NCBI RefSeq assembly: GCF_003086295.3
Contig: NC_092044.1
Span: forward strand, 2,671,001-2,735,000
Length of the DNA stretch: 64,000 bases
Reading direction: 5' to 3'
DNA from: Arachis hypogaea
Taxonomy: Eukaryota; Streptophyta; Magnoliopsida; Fabales; Fabaceae
Shown: positions 11,537-21,603 of the stretch, one piece after another
How positions within the stretch are numbered: the first letter of the stretch is position 1
Layout of the letters: the number at the start of each line of letters is the position of its first letter
Translations under genes and position numbers: made by a program
The notes under the pieces: model-generated
The model's input: the letters and a program-made list of their open reading frames with translations, nothing else
What the model was told of the DNA's origin: nothing
Database searches by the model: none

Positions 11537-14500
11537 ATGGGAGACTCTTCCACTTCTTCCACTTCTTCCATTTCTCAAGGCAGTTTCAAAACAACGAAAC
11601 CCTCTCATTTTCGAGCGAAAATCAACTTTCAAAATATAGAAATCGTAGTTCGAAAACTGCATCGAAACACCATCAACCTCTCTATGAAGAAGAATCTGAA
11701 GAAAAAACAAACCAAGAATACTCAACGTAAGTCCATTAAAATACTGTATATTTTACTTTTCTTATACGTCGTTCTGCTAGGGATTACTGTTACTGTTACT
11801 TCTTTGTTATACGTCGTTCTTCTAAGTTATACGTCGTTTTTCTAAGTTCTACGTCTTCTACATTGTTATTCTAAGTTCGCCTGCTATTTTTGTTGATTTT
11901 TGGGGGTTCATTCCGTAGATTCGGGGGTGTAAACTACTTAACCTTGTAATGTGGCTTTATATTGAAGCATGGCTGAGTGATATCTGTCTCATATCTATAT
12001 CGATGTATCTGAATAATATCTATGGGTGTATCTGACTGTAATCAATGGGTGTATCTTGTTTGACATCTTTGGGTGTATCTGAATAATATCTATGGGTGTA
12101 TCTCACTGTTATGAATGGGTGTATCTTGCGAATATCTTTGGCTGTCTTGACTCATATATATGGGTGTATCTTACTGTTATCAATGGGTGTATCTTAATTG
12201 TTATCAATGGGTGTATCTGAGTCATATATATATGGGTGTATATTACTGATGTCTTTGGGTGTATTTTTAGTTTCAGAGAAAATGGCAGCAAGAAACCAAA
12301 CCAAAGACCTCAAATGTGCCACACATCTCCTGAATGATAAGTTCAGAAACATGACTGAGGAGAAGAAGGCAATTGTGAGGGATCTTGGATTTGGTGGGTT
12401 GATGCACATCCCACCACTGAGGGTGGATCACCAACTCTTAAGGGAGCTGGCAAAAAACTTCAAACTTGGGGAGAACAAACTGAAGACAGGATATGGTTCT
12501 TTCCATATAACCCCCAAAAAAATAGGTGATGCGCTTGGCATCAATGCAACAGGTAATTAGCTCAAAATTATAGATGTATATTAAGTTGTTGTTTGGGTGT
12601 ATATTAACCTGATGCTTGGGTGTATCTGAACTGACTTGGAAGCTTTGTTGTTTTCCTTTTTGTAGGAGATCTATTTCCTGAGAAAGTTGACTACAAAAAA
12701 CTTTCTGAATCTGACAAAATAATTTATAGAAGATTCCAGGGTAAGACCCTCAAAAGTCTTACCGATGAAATGATGGAAATCGGCGTTGGCAACGAAGAGG
12801 AACGCCTGATGTTCAAGAGGATATTCATCCTCTACATACAGATGGCGTTCCTTTTGCCAACGACGATAAACAAAATATCGCCGGTGCACCTGGTCCCGAT
12901 TTTTAATATGGAGGGCATAGAGGAGAGAAATTGGGGGGGGGCATGTCTTGACCTTCATGATCAGGGGCATAACAGACTACCAGGAGAAGAAGAAGAAGGC
13001 AATCAATGGCTGCCTCTTCGCCCTGATGATAATCTACTTTCACCTTTCAAAAAACAAACGCAACAACAGGGGTGAAAGACCACCAAAGCCATGGATTGCC
13101 AACTGGACTAAGGAGCAGTTGGTGAAAAGAATGAATGAAGAGAGAGAGGAAACTTTGGTGAGTAATCATAATAAGTTGGTGTACTTTATTTACCCGAATG
13201 GTGCTAACTAAAATATCTCATGTTTCAGGGGATTCTGAATTTGGCAGAGACAAAAGAAAAAATGAGAAAAAAAGAAAAAAAAACAAAAAGAACAGGAAAT
13301 AAAAAAAACAAAAAAAAGGAAGGCGAGCTCAACATCGTCTTCGGAGACAGAAACTACCGACAGTGACACTTCTACCTCTGAGTCTGAGGCTCAAGAAGAC
13401 TCGGAGGATTCGGGAGTTAAACACCCCGTCAAAAAGGGGAAAAAGTAAGTACCATACTTGGGTGTAATTTCTTTTTGGGTTTGGGTGTATTTTGTTTGTC
13501 CACGTTGGGTGTATGTAGTTTATTAAGCAGGGTGTGTTTCGTTTGCTGCGTTGGGTGTATATTGTATACTCAGTTGGGTGTGTCTCGTGAATTGAATTGG
13601 GTGTATTTTTAATATGTTGTAAATGATGATTGTTTGCCTGCAGAATGGACTCAAAAAAAAGAAAGCAGAGGGAAGAGGAGTCAGATTCTGATTCAGAATC
13701 TGAATCTGAATCAAGTGACGAGTAATGTCCTGAAATTATTACTCCTTTCTTTTGGCTTCGTTATAAAGATTTTGTGTATTAATTGAGGTGTCTTTTATTG
13801 ACTTATAGGAGCGAAGAATCATCTCCTGCGGAGAAGGAGAAGAAAAAGAAAGAAACAAAAACAACTCTAAAAGAGTAAGCAGTTCTTTCATTAATATTCT
13901 GTGATAAAATTAATTTTTTATTTCTGATTGGTACTGTTTTTTTTTTCCACCCAGAACACCACAAAAAAAGAAAAAAGTAGTTGTGGAGGATTCACCTCCT
14001 GAAGAAGATCAATACTTTTACGGGTACAGTACCTCGTAAACTATCCTACGGTCTATCATCGTTATTATCTTTGTTAACGTCTTATTTTATGAATGTAGTG
14101 AGACATATGAAATATCGAGTGACGAACTCGATGAATTGCTAGGGGAAAACGTTCAAAAATCTGCTGCAGAGGGGTATGTCTTGCTGTGCTGTGTATTTGA
14201 GATTTTGGTGTCTTTTGTTTGTTAATAATTGTATCTTGTTTCGCAGGGACAACCAGGCTGACCTGCGATCGACAGAAGGTCGCTATGTGTCCTCTGAAAC
14301 GTAAGAAGCTTTATTATTTAATAAAATCTTGTTATCGTGATTTGGATGTATTCTGTGAAACAATATGGGTGTATTCTGTGCATCAAGTTGGGTGTATCTT
14401 TATAACTAAGTTGGATGTATATTTGTTTTGAATAACATGATATCTGTTTAGACTACCGGCTGTGAACTTGGGAAGTGATGATCCTTCCTCTCAAGGACGC

Positions 14501-17055
14501 ACAGAACAGAGTAGTGTAAACCAGCCATCATAGAGCATGTAATTTCTCTTTCAAATAACCGTTACTTTTGTTCTTCTAATAATTTCTACTTCTAATTTTG
14601 TATGTATTTTTTTTAGAAAAAAAAGCCCTTTATTATTTTATTCGAGAAAAAAAAGGCAGCAAAAAAAAGCAAAAACTGCAAGTATGTAAGTTCTCAAAAA
14701 ACAAAGTCCGTCTTCTTTTTGAATTGTTCGGGTGTATTTGTTGACCTTCTTTGGGTGTATTTTAGGTTGACTCCGGATGATTCGAATGTCATGGTTGTTA
14801 GGGAACAAACGCCGTCGGAAGCGCTTGCAATGTGAGTTATCCAAGAATATTTCAACCTTATAACCTTATTATTTTCAAATACGTTGTTAACCTTTCATTT
14901 TTATTCTTGTTTAGAGTCCCGATCCAATTTTTTGTGCCGCCATCCCAGCAAACAACCACTGACGCAGATTCCGAACCAACCCCTATGCTACAGATTGAAG
15001 GGGCTAGAGAAACGTAAGAAAATAGTATTGGGTGTATATTTGTTTAGGGTTTGGGTGTATATTTGCTATGAGTTTGGGTGTATACTCTTCCTGATCGATT
15101 TTGTGCAACTGTGCAGCACTCCTGAAACCCCCAAACAACATCAAGAAACAACACCCAAGCTTCCCCCAGCTCCAACAAAAATGTAAGTTAATTAGACTAG
15201 AATCAATCTTTGCTTGTCATCCGTATATTCTTACTATTATTCTTATACATAATGATGCAGTCATCCAGACGCCGAGGAAGCTGCTGCCCTGTTGATGATG
15301 GCACGGACAGCAAGCTATGTTTCTAAAACAGATCTGCCGATGCCATCATTCAGCCTTGGATTGACAGATTCAAGCCAGGAGGGGGCATCGACGCAGGAGA
15401 CAGAAAGGGAAAAATCTCCAGAAGCTGCAACTATGCTGGAACAATTGGACAGTTTGGTCCAAAAGTTAGCAAGCAGTGCGTCAAAGGGAAAAGACGAAAG
15501 TTCGCAAATTCGGAAGGAGACTGGGGGAGAAAGTTCTGCTAAGTTTGAAACACCGGGGGGAACAAATCAAATTCCGGATGATATGAAAGAAAAGTGCTAC
15601 ATCTGGGGGACGAGACTGAAGGAGGATGCAAAGGGTGATACTAACGAGTTTGAGGAGATATGCACTCTGACTGGCCAAGGACAGTACATTCTGATGAGAA
15701 CGCACCTTGCATCCCTCCAGGCAAACAGTGATATAGAATGTCAGGTAATTTTAGACTAACATTAATGTTTTTACACCAAAGTCAACTGCAATGGTTATTA
15801 ATTTAAAATTGATTTCTAGGTTGTATCTGCCATCTGCCTCATCCTAAACCAGAAAAAGGAAAAGAGGTTTCATGCACAAATATACTGTCTCCCCCCAGAT
15901 ATTGTGGTAAGTGTTACTTCTACGAACTTTGGGTGTATTTTATGCATGGATTTGGGTGTATTTGTTAGCTTAGATTGGGTGTAAGTTGTGTATTTTCATG
16001 TTTTCATTTCTTGTATTGCAATTCTTGCAGAGCATGGCACTTTCTGATCACCCAAAGGGGGAATTCATATCTCCAAAAACGAACAGAGAATTCAGGGTCG
16101 AAGCCTACCCCAATTTCATTCCCTTCATAGATAGGAAAAAATTAAGTTCGCATCCATATGTAAGTTTTTGTTTCGTAAATTTGTTAGTACGCTTATTTAC
16201 TTATATGCCAAATAAAATAACAGACTGTTGAAATGTGGCAATCCTTCAGATTTTTGCTCCTGTTTGCCACTCGGGACATTGGTGGCTGTGGCTAATAAAT
16301 ACAAGAACGCGAAAATGTCAAATACTTGACCCGCTACACAAAAAAGCTCCAAGCGAAGAGAGAAAGCAGCTTAATAAATTCACTGTAAGTTCCCTCTGTC
16401 TTCTTTACTTTAATAGATAGGTCTATTTTGAAATTTGAGTTGGGTGTATATTCCATATTCGATTGGGTGTATCTTGTCCATTGATTCGGGTGTATTACTG
16501 ACTTGTTTTGGTATTTAAGGGATATGTATTTTCGAGATTGATAGCATATGCCAGGGGGAAACCTCTCGAGAAAGGCGAGAAGGAGAAGGAAATTAAAGCC
16601 CCATATGTTAAAATTTCAGGCCAAAAAACAAGGTATAGATTTGTGACTCTGAACCTTAAACTTTCCTAAATGAGATTTCTAATTTATTTTCTTCGTTTTC
16701 AGCTATGACTGCGCTATTTACGTAATGAAGTGGCTTGAGTTAATAGAGCCGGAAAACATTAAAAAGGGGAAGTATGAATGGGATAACTGGACACAGGTAA
16801 CTGTCTTTAGAACTATATAACTCTGTATTACTTTACTGAATTAATATTTCTGTTTAAACATAACATACTTTTTAATTGTAGGAGGAGGTGGACCACTACA
16901 GAGTGGAGTATGCTTCCCGGATACTATTCAGTGAGATTAATAGACAGAGAGATCACGCAATTAGAGAGAGTAGTGCTATAAGACTGTCAAAGCCATCCTC
17001 TGTATTATTGAGTCCGTTTTGTCAGATTAATTCTGAGGATATAGAAACTGGGTAG
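11537..17055 (+). pseudogene. Ulp1-like (C48) cysteine protease gene of the MULE, disrupted
   Basis: About 21 exons: 11537-11726, 12277-12552 (or from 12271), 12666-13157, 13229-13444, 13644-13721, 13809-13874, 13955-14023, 14099-14173, 14247-14300, 14452-14538, 14617-14681, 14766-14831, 14915-15013, 15117-15182, 15261-15744, 15820-15906, 16031-16159, 16250-16384, 16520-16632, 16703-16796 and 16882-17055. The N-terminal part holds a conserved plant-MULE domain (KCATHLLNDKF to KPWIANWTKEQL), then a long acidic and lysine-rich linker in tiny exons. The C-terminal domain keeps the protease triad: His in CHSGHWWLW, Asp in ILDPL, Cys in SYDCAIYVMKW. Family role: SUMO-type deconjugation; the purpose in MULEs is unknown. 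Lesions: one extra G in a G9 run (12933-12941), one extra base in the A-rich part of exon 4, TAG at 14531-14533, and a shift at the A-run opening exon 11. Exons 12-21 are open. Homopolymer assembly errors could explain the shifts but not the TAG. Confidence 0.8.
12001..12270 (+). repeat. Tandem array of about 23-bp units with core ATGGGTGTATCT
   Basis: Intron 1 of the Ulp1-like gene holds about ten units of 22-25 bp, each beginning ATGGGTGTAT or TTGGGTGTAT followed by a looser 'ctnactgttatca' tail. The same core recurs singly or in pairs in later introns of this gene, and in the opposite orientation in the convergent gene. Confidence 0.85.
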
Positions 17056-17224
17056 TTTGTAAATTGAACAAATGATGTAAATGTTTGCCATTCAATTTAT
17101 TCAATGTATATTTTTTCCCATAGTTAAACTATCTGTGCTGCTAAACTGTCTGTGATGTATTCAAAAACTGTAGTACAGGTGGTAAAACATAAAGAAAAAA
17201 ATCAAAGCATACGCATATTATAAA

Positions 17225-17485
17225 TTGTTACACCCAACGCTAGTCTAATAATACACCCGAGGTTGAGTAAAAATATACACCCAATTGTCTGTGCTGTATT
17301 CAAAATGAATGAATTACATCTACTAAAATATGAAAAAAAAACATCAACTGAAATATACGCCCATAACCTGTGAATTTTTACAGCTTTTGTTCTATATGTA
17401 TCTATATATGTGTCTATATGTAAATTGTCTATTAACAAAAATACACCCAAAGGTAACAGGGATTTTACACCCATACTCCCTATAA
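17225..17485 (-). other. Transposase 3' UTR with antisense-oriented GGGTGTAT cores
   Basis: Between the two convergent stop codons. The first 170 bp after the Ulp1-like stop are plain. From 17,225 onward there are five or six ACACCC cores on plus (TGGGTGTAT on minus), so the motif changes strand at the gene boundary. A further copy overlaps the transposase stop codon. Confidence 0.6.
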
Positions 17486-20473
17486 CTATACACCCAAAGA
17501 GTTATCCCCTGCTGCTGGTACCCTGAACTGATAATTTATAACTTGTCCCTGGTATTGGCTGCTACTTGAATGCGCCGCTGATGCAGCATCAAACAGGTTT
17601 ATCTGAATATAACACTCACGCATTAGCTAAACAATTAACTAGAAAAATAAACTCAATCGCCACAGATTTAAAGAACATTACATTTACCTCGCTTAAAACT
17701 TTTGTCTTCTTCTTCTTTGTGGCATTTGCAATCTGTTTCTCCAGCTTTGAACCTAGCCTGTTTTTTGGACGTCCTCTTGTTCGAATCCTTGGCGGGCTTT
17801 GAAGCTCGTTAACGGATTCCAAGTTGGCGTCTTCGTGGGATAAAGAAGATGTCCCCTTCCTTTTGGCTTTTACTGCTTCCATCTCGGCCATGACGTTATC
17901 GTACGCACGGTGCAGAATTGCAGTCAGCTCCTCCGATTCGGAGGCAAATTCGCAAATATTTTGCGAACGAAAAACCAATTGGTCGAACCTCTTGCTTCTT
18001 GGCTCCATCAGTGGCTCGTCGTGGCTGCTCTTGATGTGTGTGTGTCGCCTCTTTACCTTCTTGCTCCATCGTTCCAGTATGTACCTAGGGGACACTTGGC
18101 TTACTTGTTCGAAGCTTAACACGCTTAGTGCGTGACGGCACAGTATCCCTCTCGACTCGAATAATAAGCATTGGCATTTTACCTCGGCTGCAACTGAGTC
18201 GTAGGTAACCGCGAACTTGTCCAATATTGAGCTGGAAACTTGTTCTCCGACTTCGTATACTGAATAGCCTAGAGCGGAATTCTTTAATCTCGTGATGCAA
18301 TTCACCTTTCCTCTGAATTGGGCTTGGACTTCCCTAAACTTTACTTGGGTGTACGCATCTTGAAACTGAGTTTCGATGGAGGATTTGGTTGCACATGGTA
18401 TGACCGTATGAAAATCTGCAGCATCTGATTCTCTCTCTGCTTGCTCCCTGCTTCCGAGGCAATTATCGTACTGTTTGACGAACTGAATGAGCGAGCTGTT
18501 ACGGGTGATGTACTTGTTAAAAAATGAATGCATGCTCTCGCTCCTTTGTGTGCTTCTCATCCCTGCCCAGAAGTGGTGGTCCAGATAGATAGGAACCCAT
18601 ATGTGACGGTCTTCGTACAGATCTGCATAATACACCCAAACACACACAGTAAAATACACCCGAGAGATAGTACAATTTACACCTCTGCTGCAGATTTTAA
18701 AAACACATTACCTGAGAGCCACTTGTTGTCCGCAAGACCAAAATTCACCAGAAAATCGTTCCAATTCCTATCGAATGAGTCTTTGCTGTGAGAGTTCCAA
18801 ACAACATGGCTCATTTGTTGTTCGATATCGGCGTGTGCCTTGTACCCGTTTAATTTGCTTGGAATCTTCTTCATGATGTGCCAAATACACCAGCGGTGAA
18901 CTGTTGTTGGCATACAGGCCTCTAAAGCCCTTTTCATTGATGCGCACTGATCGGTGAGAAACCCTTTCGGAGCGTTTCCTCCCATGCAACGAAGCCAGCA
19001 TTGAAATAACCATTTGAATGATTCAATTTCTTCGTTCTTCATCAAAGAGCATCCGAGAAGTGTTGACTGGCCGTGGTGATTCACCCCGACAAAAGAACCA
19101 CAGACCAAATTATACCTAAAACGAATTGCCATGGTCCAGAATGCAAAATCATTAGGTACACCCCAACAAATGCTTAGAATACACCCAATGACATAGCCAA
19201 TATACACCTCTGCTGCGGATTAGTAAAAATAAATTAATTTAGCATCATAAAAAGGGACAGTTTGTTACCTGTTTGTATTGTAGGTGGTGTCGAATGAAAT
19301 GACTTCTCCGAAATACTCACAGGCCGCTCTGCTTCTTGCGTCGGCCCAAAAGGCCAGCTTAATCGATTGATCCTCCTCGAGTTGGAGCTCGAAAAAGAAA
19401 TTCGGATTCTTCTCTTTCATCCTTAATAAATATTTCCCGAATTCCTTTGCATCTTCTTGTTCGGAAACATTTCGCACTTCCCTGGTAATGTAATTCCTCA
19501 CGTCATTTTCGATGAAATTTAACTCGCGGTGACCCCCGGCAGCCGCAACAAATGATTGGTAGGTTTTGCTTGGTCTGATACCGGCCTCGTCGTTATTCTC
19601 TATCGTACGACGAATGGACATGCTTAGTTCCCTGTGCTGTTTGAGCATCTCTGCTTTGCTTGGACAGCAGGGGTGTGAATGATCCAGCACAACCTTTGAA
19701 ATGATCCAAGCACCGACATCCTTCAATGTGTGTATATAAATTCTTGCAGGACAGTTTAAACCGGCTGTCGGATTGGTCTTCTCGGTTGGAGATATTTTAG
19801 ATTTCCATTTTCCCTCTCTGCTACATGTAATCAGTTGATTCTTAATCTCGTTTCCCTTCCTATTTGTGCACCGAACTCTTGTAGAGAAACCTGCAGCCTT
19901 GGCGTAGTTCCTGTAAAATTTTCTGGCATCTTCAAGGGTCCTAAAGGTCATTCCGACCTTTGGAACAAGCTCGTCATCAACAACAGAGAGAGGCTGCACA
20001 ATAAACCGTGTCAGAACTGTGAATACACCCATAGATATGATACAAATACACCCAATCATGTCTTATATGATACACCCGAACCGAAACAACTCAACTACAG
20101 AATGACCTTTAAAGCCATAAACTGTGAATACACAGACTGCAGAATACACCATCTCAAAAACTAAAAACACACACAATCATGTCTGATATAATACATATAA
20201 TTCAACTGAACAACAACAACTCAATTAAAAATAAAAAAAACCAGTAAAGTGTATATACACCCACACTTATAGCTAAAATACACCCAAAGAAGAGATTGAT
20301 CTACACCCGAGCGTCTGCTATAAATTCCAGATAATTAAACAATGTTCAGCAATTTTTAAACTACACAATGCTATACAAATTACTGTAAATCAAACCTCAG
20401 GAACTTCGTTAGATTCAAATTCATAATCCACATCGCCTGGATTCAGCGCAGAATCTGAGCTTGAAGGATCCAT
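17486..20473 (-). CDS. FAR1-type Mutator-like transposase, intact
   Basis: Five exons: 20473-20396, 19993-19269, 19115-18712, 18622-17688 and 17602-17486. All borders are GT-AG and the frame is continuous, for 752 residues with no internal stop. Domains in order: acidic N-terminus (MDPSSSDSALNPGDVDYEFE); FAR1 zinc-finger DNA-binding domain, about 42-130; MULE DDE catalytic domain with likely Asp261 (FDTTYNTN), Asp323 (FLTDQCASM) and Glu431 (RSESMHSFF); SWIM zinc finger Cys552-x-Cys554...Cys564-x-His566; a basic, AT-hook-like GRPKNR tail near the C-terminus. FHY3 and FAR1 of Arabidopsis are domesticated relatives, but here the gene sits within termini and a target duplication, so it is a transposon gene. 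The stop codon is formed by a TTGGGTGTATAG copy of the element-wide repeat. CACGCGC abuts a TATA box upstream, suggesting self-regulation. Confidence 0.92.
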
Positions 20474-20719
20474 TATCTTCAAAACGAGTTCGAACTTTGA
20501 TTTCAGAAAACAACAAATCAAGAGAGAAAACGAAGCTCGAGTTGCAGAGAGAGAAAAAGAGAACGTAAACGAAGAACATACCAGTGAGAAAAGAAGAGGA
20601 AAAGATCGATGGAGAAGAATGAGGAAAACGCGCGAGAAGAAGAAGAACCAAATCTCAAAATAACGAAAACGAAGAAGGAAACAAATATTTTAAATTTGGA
20701 AGTTAGATATACGCGACAT

Positions 20720-20727
20720 ATTATATA
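20720..20727 (-). promoter_or_regulatory. TATA box of the transposase gene
   Basis: On minus, TATATAAT directly follows CACGCGC (20734-20728) and lies about 250 bp upstream of the ATG at 20473. Touching motifs suggest that the FAR1-type protein could act on its own promoter (inference). Confidence 0.5.
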
Positions 20728-20734
20728 GCGCGTG
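20728..20734 (-). promoter_or_regulatory. FHY3/FAR1-type binding motif CACGCGC, right copy
   Basis: GCGCGTG on plus, CACGCGC on minus. Offset 98-104 from the right end of the element, matching the left inner copy exactly. Confidence 0.6.
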
Positions 20735-20792
20735 TAATCAACGTAGCTGGAGGAGCGAGTATCTTAAATTTATGATTTAATAAACTTGTAAA

Positions 20793-20819
20793 GCATACAA
20801 GCCCTAATGGCTTGTATGC
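20793..20819. repeat. 27-bp palindrome in the right terminus of the MULE
   Basis: GCATACAAGCC and GGCTTGTATGC are perfect 11-bp arms around a 5-bp loop. The outer arm is part of the terminal inverted repeat, so the terminal octamer is present in both orientations here. Confidence 0.8.
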
Positions 20820-20831
20820 AGAGCTTTTCCG

Positions 20832-20840
20832 TTATAATAT
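20832..20840. repeat. Right 9-bp target-site duplication of the Mutator-like element
   Basis: TTATAATAT, identical to 11403-11411. Confidence 0.85.
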
Positions 20841-21095
20841 ACTAGAACAAACTATGAAAATTCAATTTATTTTTATTTTTTTATTTAAAAAATTTGAGAA
20901 AAAAGATATAATAATAAAAAATATAATTATAAAAAATTAATAAGAATAATGAAAGAAAAAATAAAAAAATAAATTGTGTCTCTGTTTCCTGTGGATGGGT
21001 ACACAGTATACTAATTCAGTCTCTGGACACAATATCTCTATTCATATTTCATCTGTCAAATTTTGTGTCTTTGTATTCCTATTGTAAGCAAATGC
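20841..21095. repeat. Right part of the older repeat split by the Mutator-like element
   Basis: 'aaaaaattaataagaataatgaaag...' and '...gtgtctttgtattcctattgtaagc' match the single copy at about 58,915-59,247. Joined across the MULE to 11,330-11,411, it gives a copy of similar build and order. Confidence 0.6.
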
Positions 21096-21149
21096 AGCCT
21101 AAAGGATTAATTTTTTGCGAATTTGAACTTTATTTAAAGGTCTATATAT

Positions 21150-21210
21150 AAGACGTGATTCGAACCTTGGACGAGTGAGTTGGCCACTCGATTAAGTTGG
21201 TCCATGTATT
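21150..21210 (-). mobile_element. tRNA-like SINE remnant
   Basis: On minus, ACCAACTTAATCGAGTGGCC (box-A-like, about 21203-21184) is followed by GGTTCGAATC (box B, 21166-21157). No tail or duplication was found. A weak call. Confidence 0.35.
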
Positions 21211-21603
21211 TTTTTATATGAAAACAGGCCTAAGGCCCATAAAGAACATGGCCAAAAAACAGAACTTCCGACCCAAAAACACAGAAAAGTCAACAAAATT
21301 GAGAATTTTTATTTTCAGAAAAGTTATTTTATTTGATTTCGATATCTTTTTTGTGGTTCACATTGCTTGCCTTTGAATATTGTGGTTCTCACTTCTCAGT
21401 CCCTGTCTCCGAACTCTCAACTCAGTGGCACTCATCTTGCAGCAGTGTACTGTTCCAAAGGTAAACAATTTTGCTTTTGGTATCTAACTTTCTTTTGATT
21501 TTCCTCAAATTTTGTTTCACTAAAAGACGAACTAACTATCTGATTTATTTATTTTTTCTTAATAACGATGATTCAGGTTTGTGGTAGCACTTTGGAGTTG
21601 GAA

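Larger units (their letters stand above)
11412..20831. mobile_element. Complete Mutator-like element (MULE) with FAR1-type transposase and Ulp1-like gene
   Basis: A 9,420-bp element flanked by the 9-bp duplication TTATAATAT. Its ends are short imperfect inverted repeats agreeing at offsets 1-3 (CGG), 8-10 (GCT) and 14-22 (CATACAAGC). The octamer CATACAAG occurs twice at each end, direct at the left and inverted at the right. CACGCGC lies at offsets 98-104 from both ends. It carries two convergent genes, a FAR1/MULE transposase on minus (intact) and an Ulp1-family protease gene on plus (broken). Ulp1-carrying MULEs are known in plants (Kaonashi-type). With termini, duplication and an intact transposase it could be autonomous; activity is not shown. 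Confidence 0.9.

Noticed and set aside
12001..12270. CRISPR-like spacing of direct repeats
   Set aside because: Units are 22-25 bp with no unique spacers, in an intron of a plant transposon gene. No cas genes.
12271..12282. Alternative acceptor six bases upstream of exon 2 in the Ulp1-like gene
   Set aside because: Both acceptors keep the frame and add or drop two codons. No basis to call functional alternative splicing.
17616..17687. Extension of transposase exon 4 past 17,688
   Set aside because: GTAAAT is a good donor and the next exon restores a C-terminus typical of the family, ending at 17,486.
18344..18353. A TGGGTGTAC on plus inside a transposase exon, against the polarity rule
   Set aside because: Not an exact GGGTGTAT core and it lies in coding sequence; treated as chance.
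21568..21603. Upstream in-frame ATG for the CURT1C-like gene
   Set aside because: It overlaps the acceptor AG (21575-21576) of a 5'-UTR intron, so it is absent from the mature mRNA; the start at 21604 is used.
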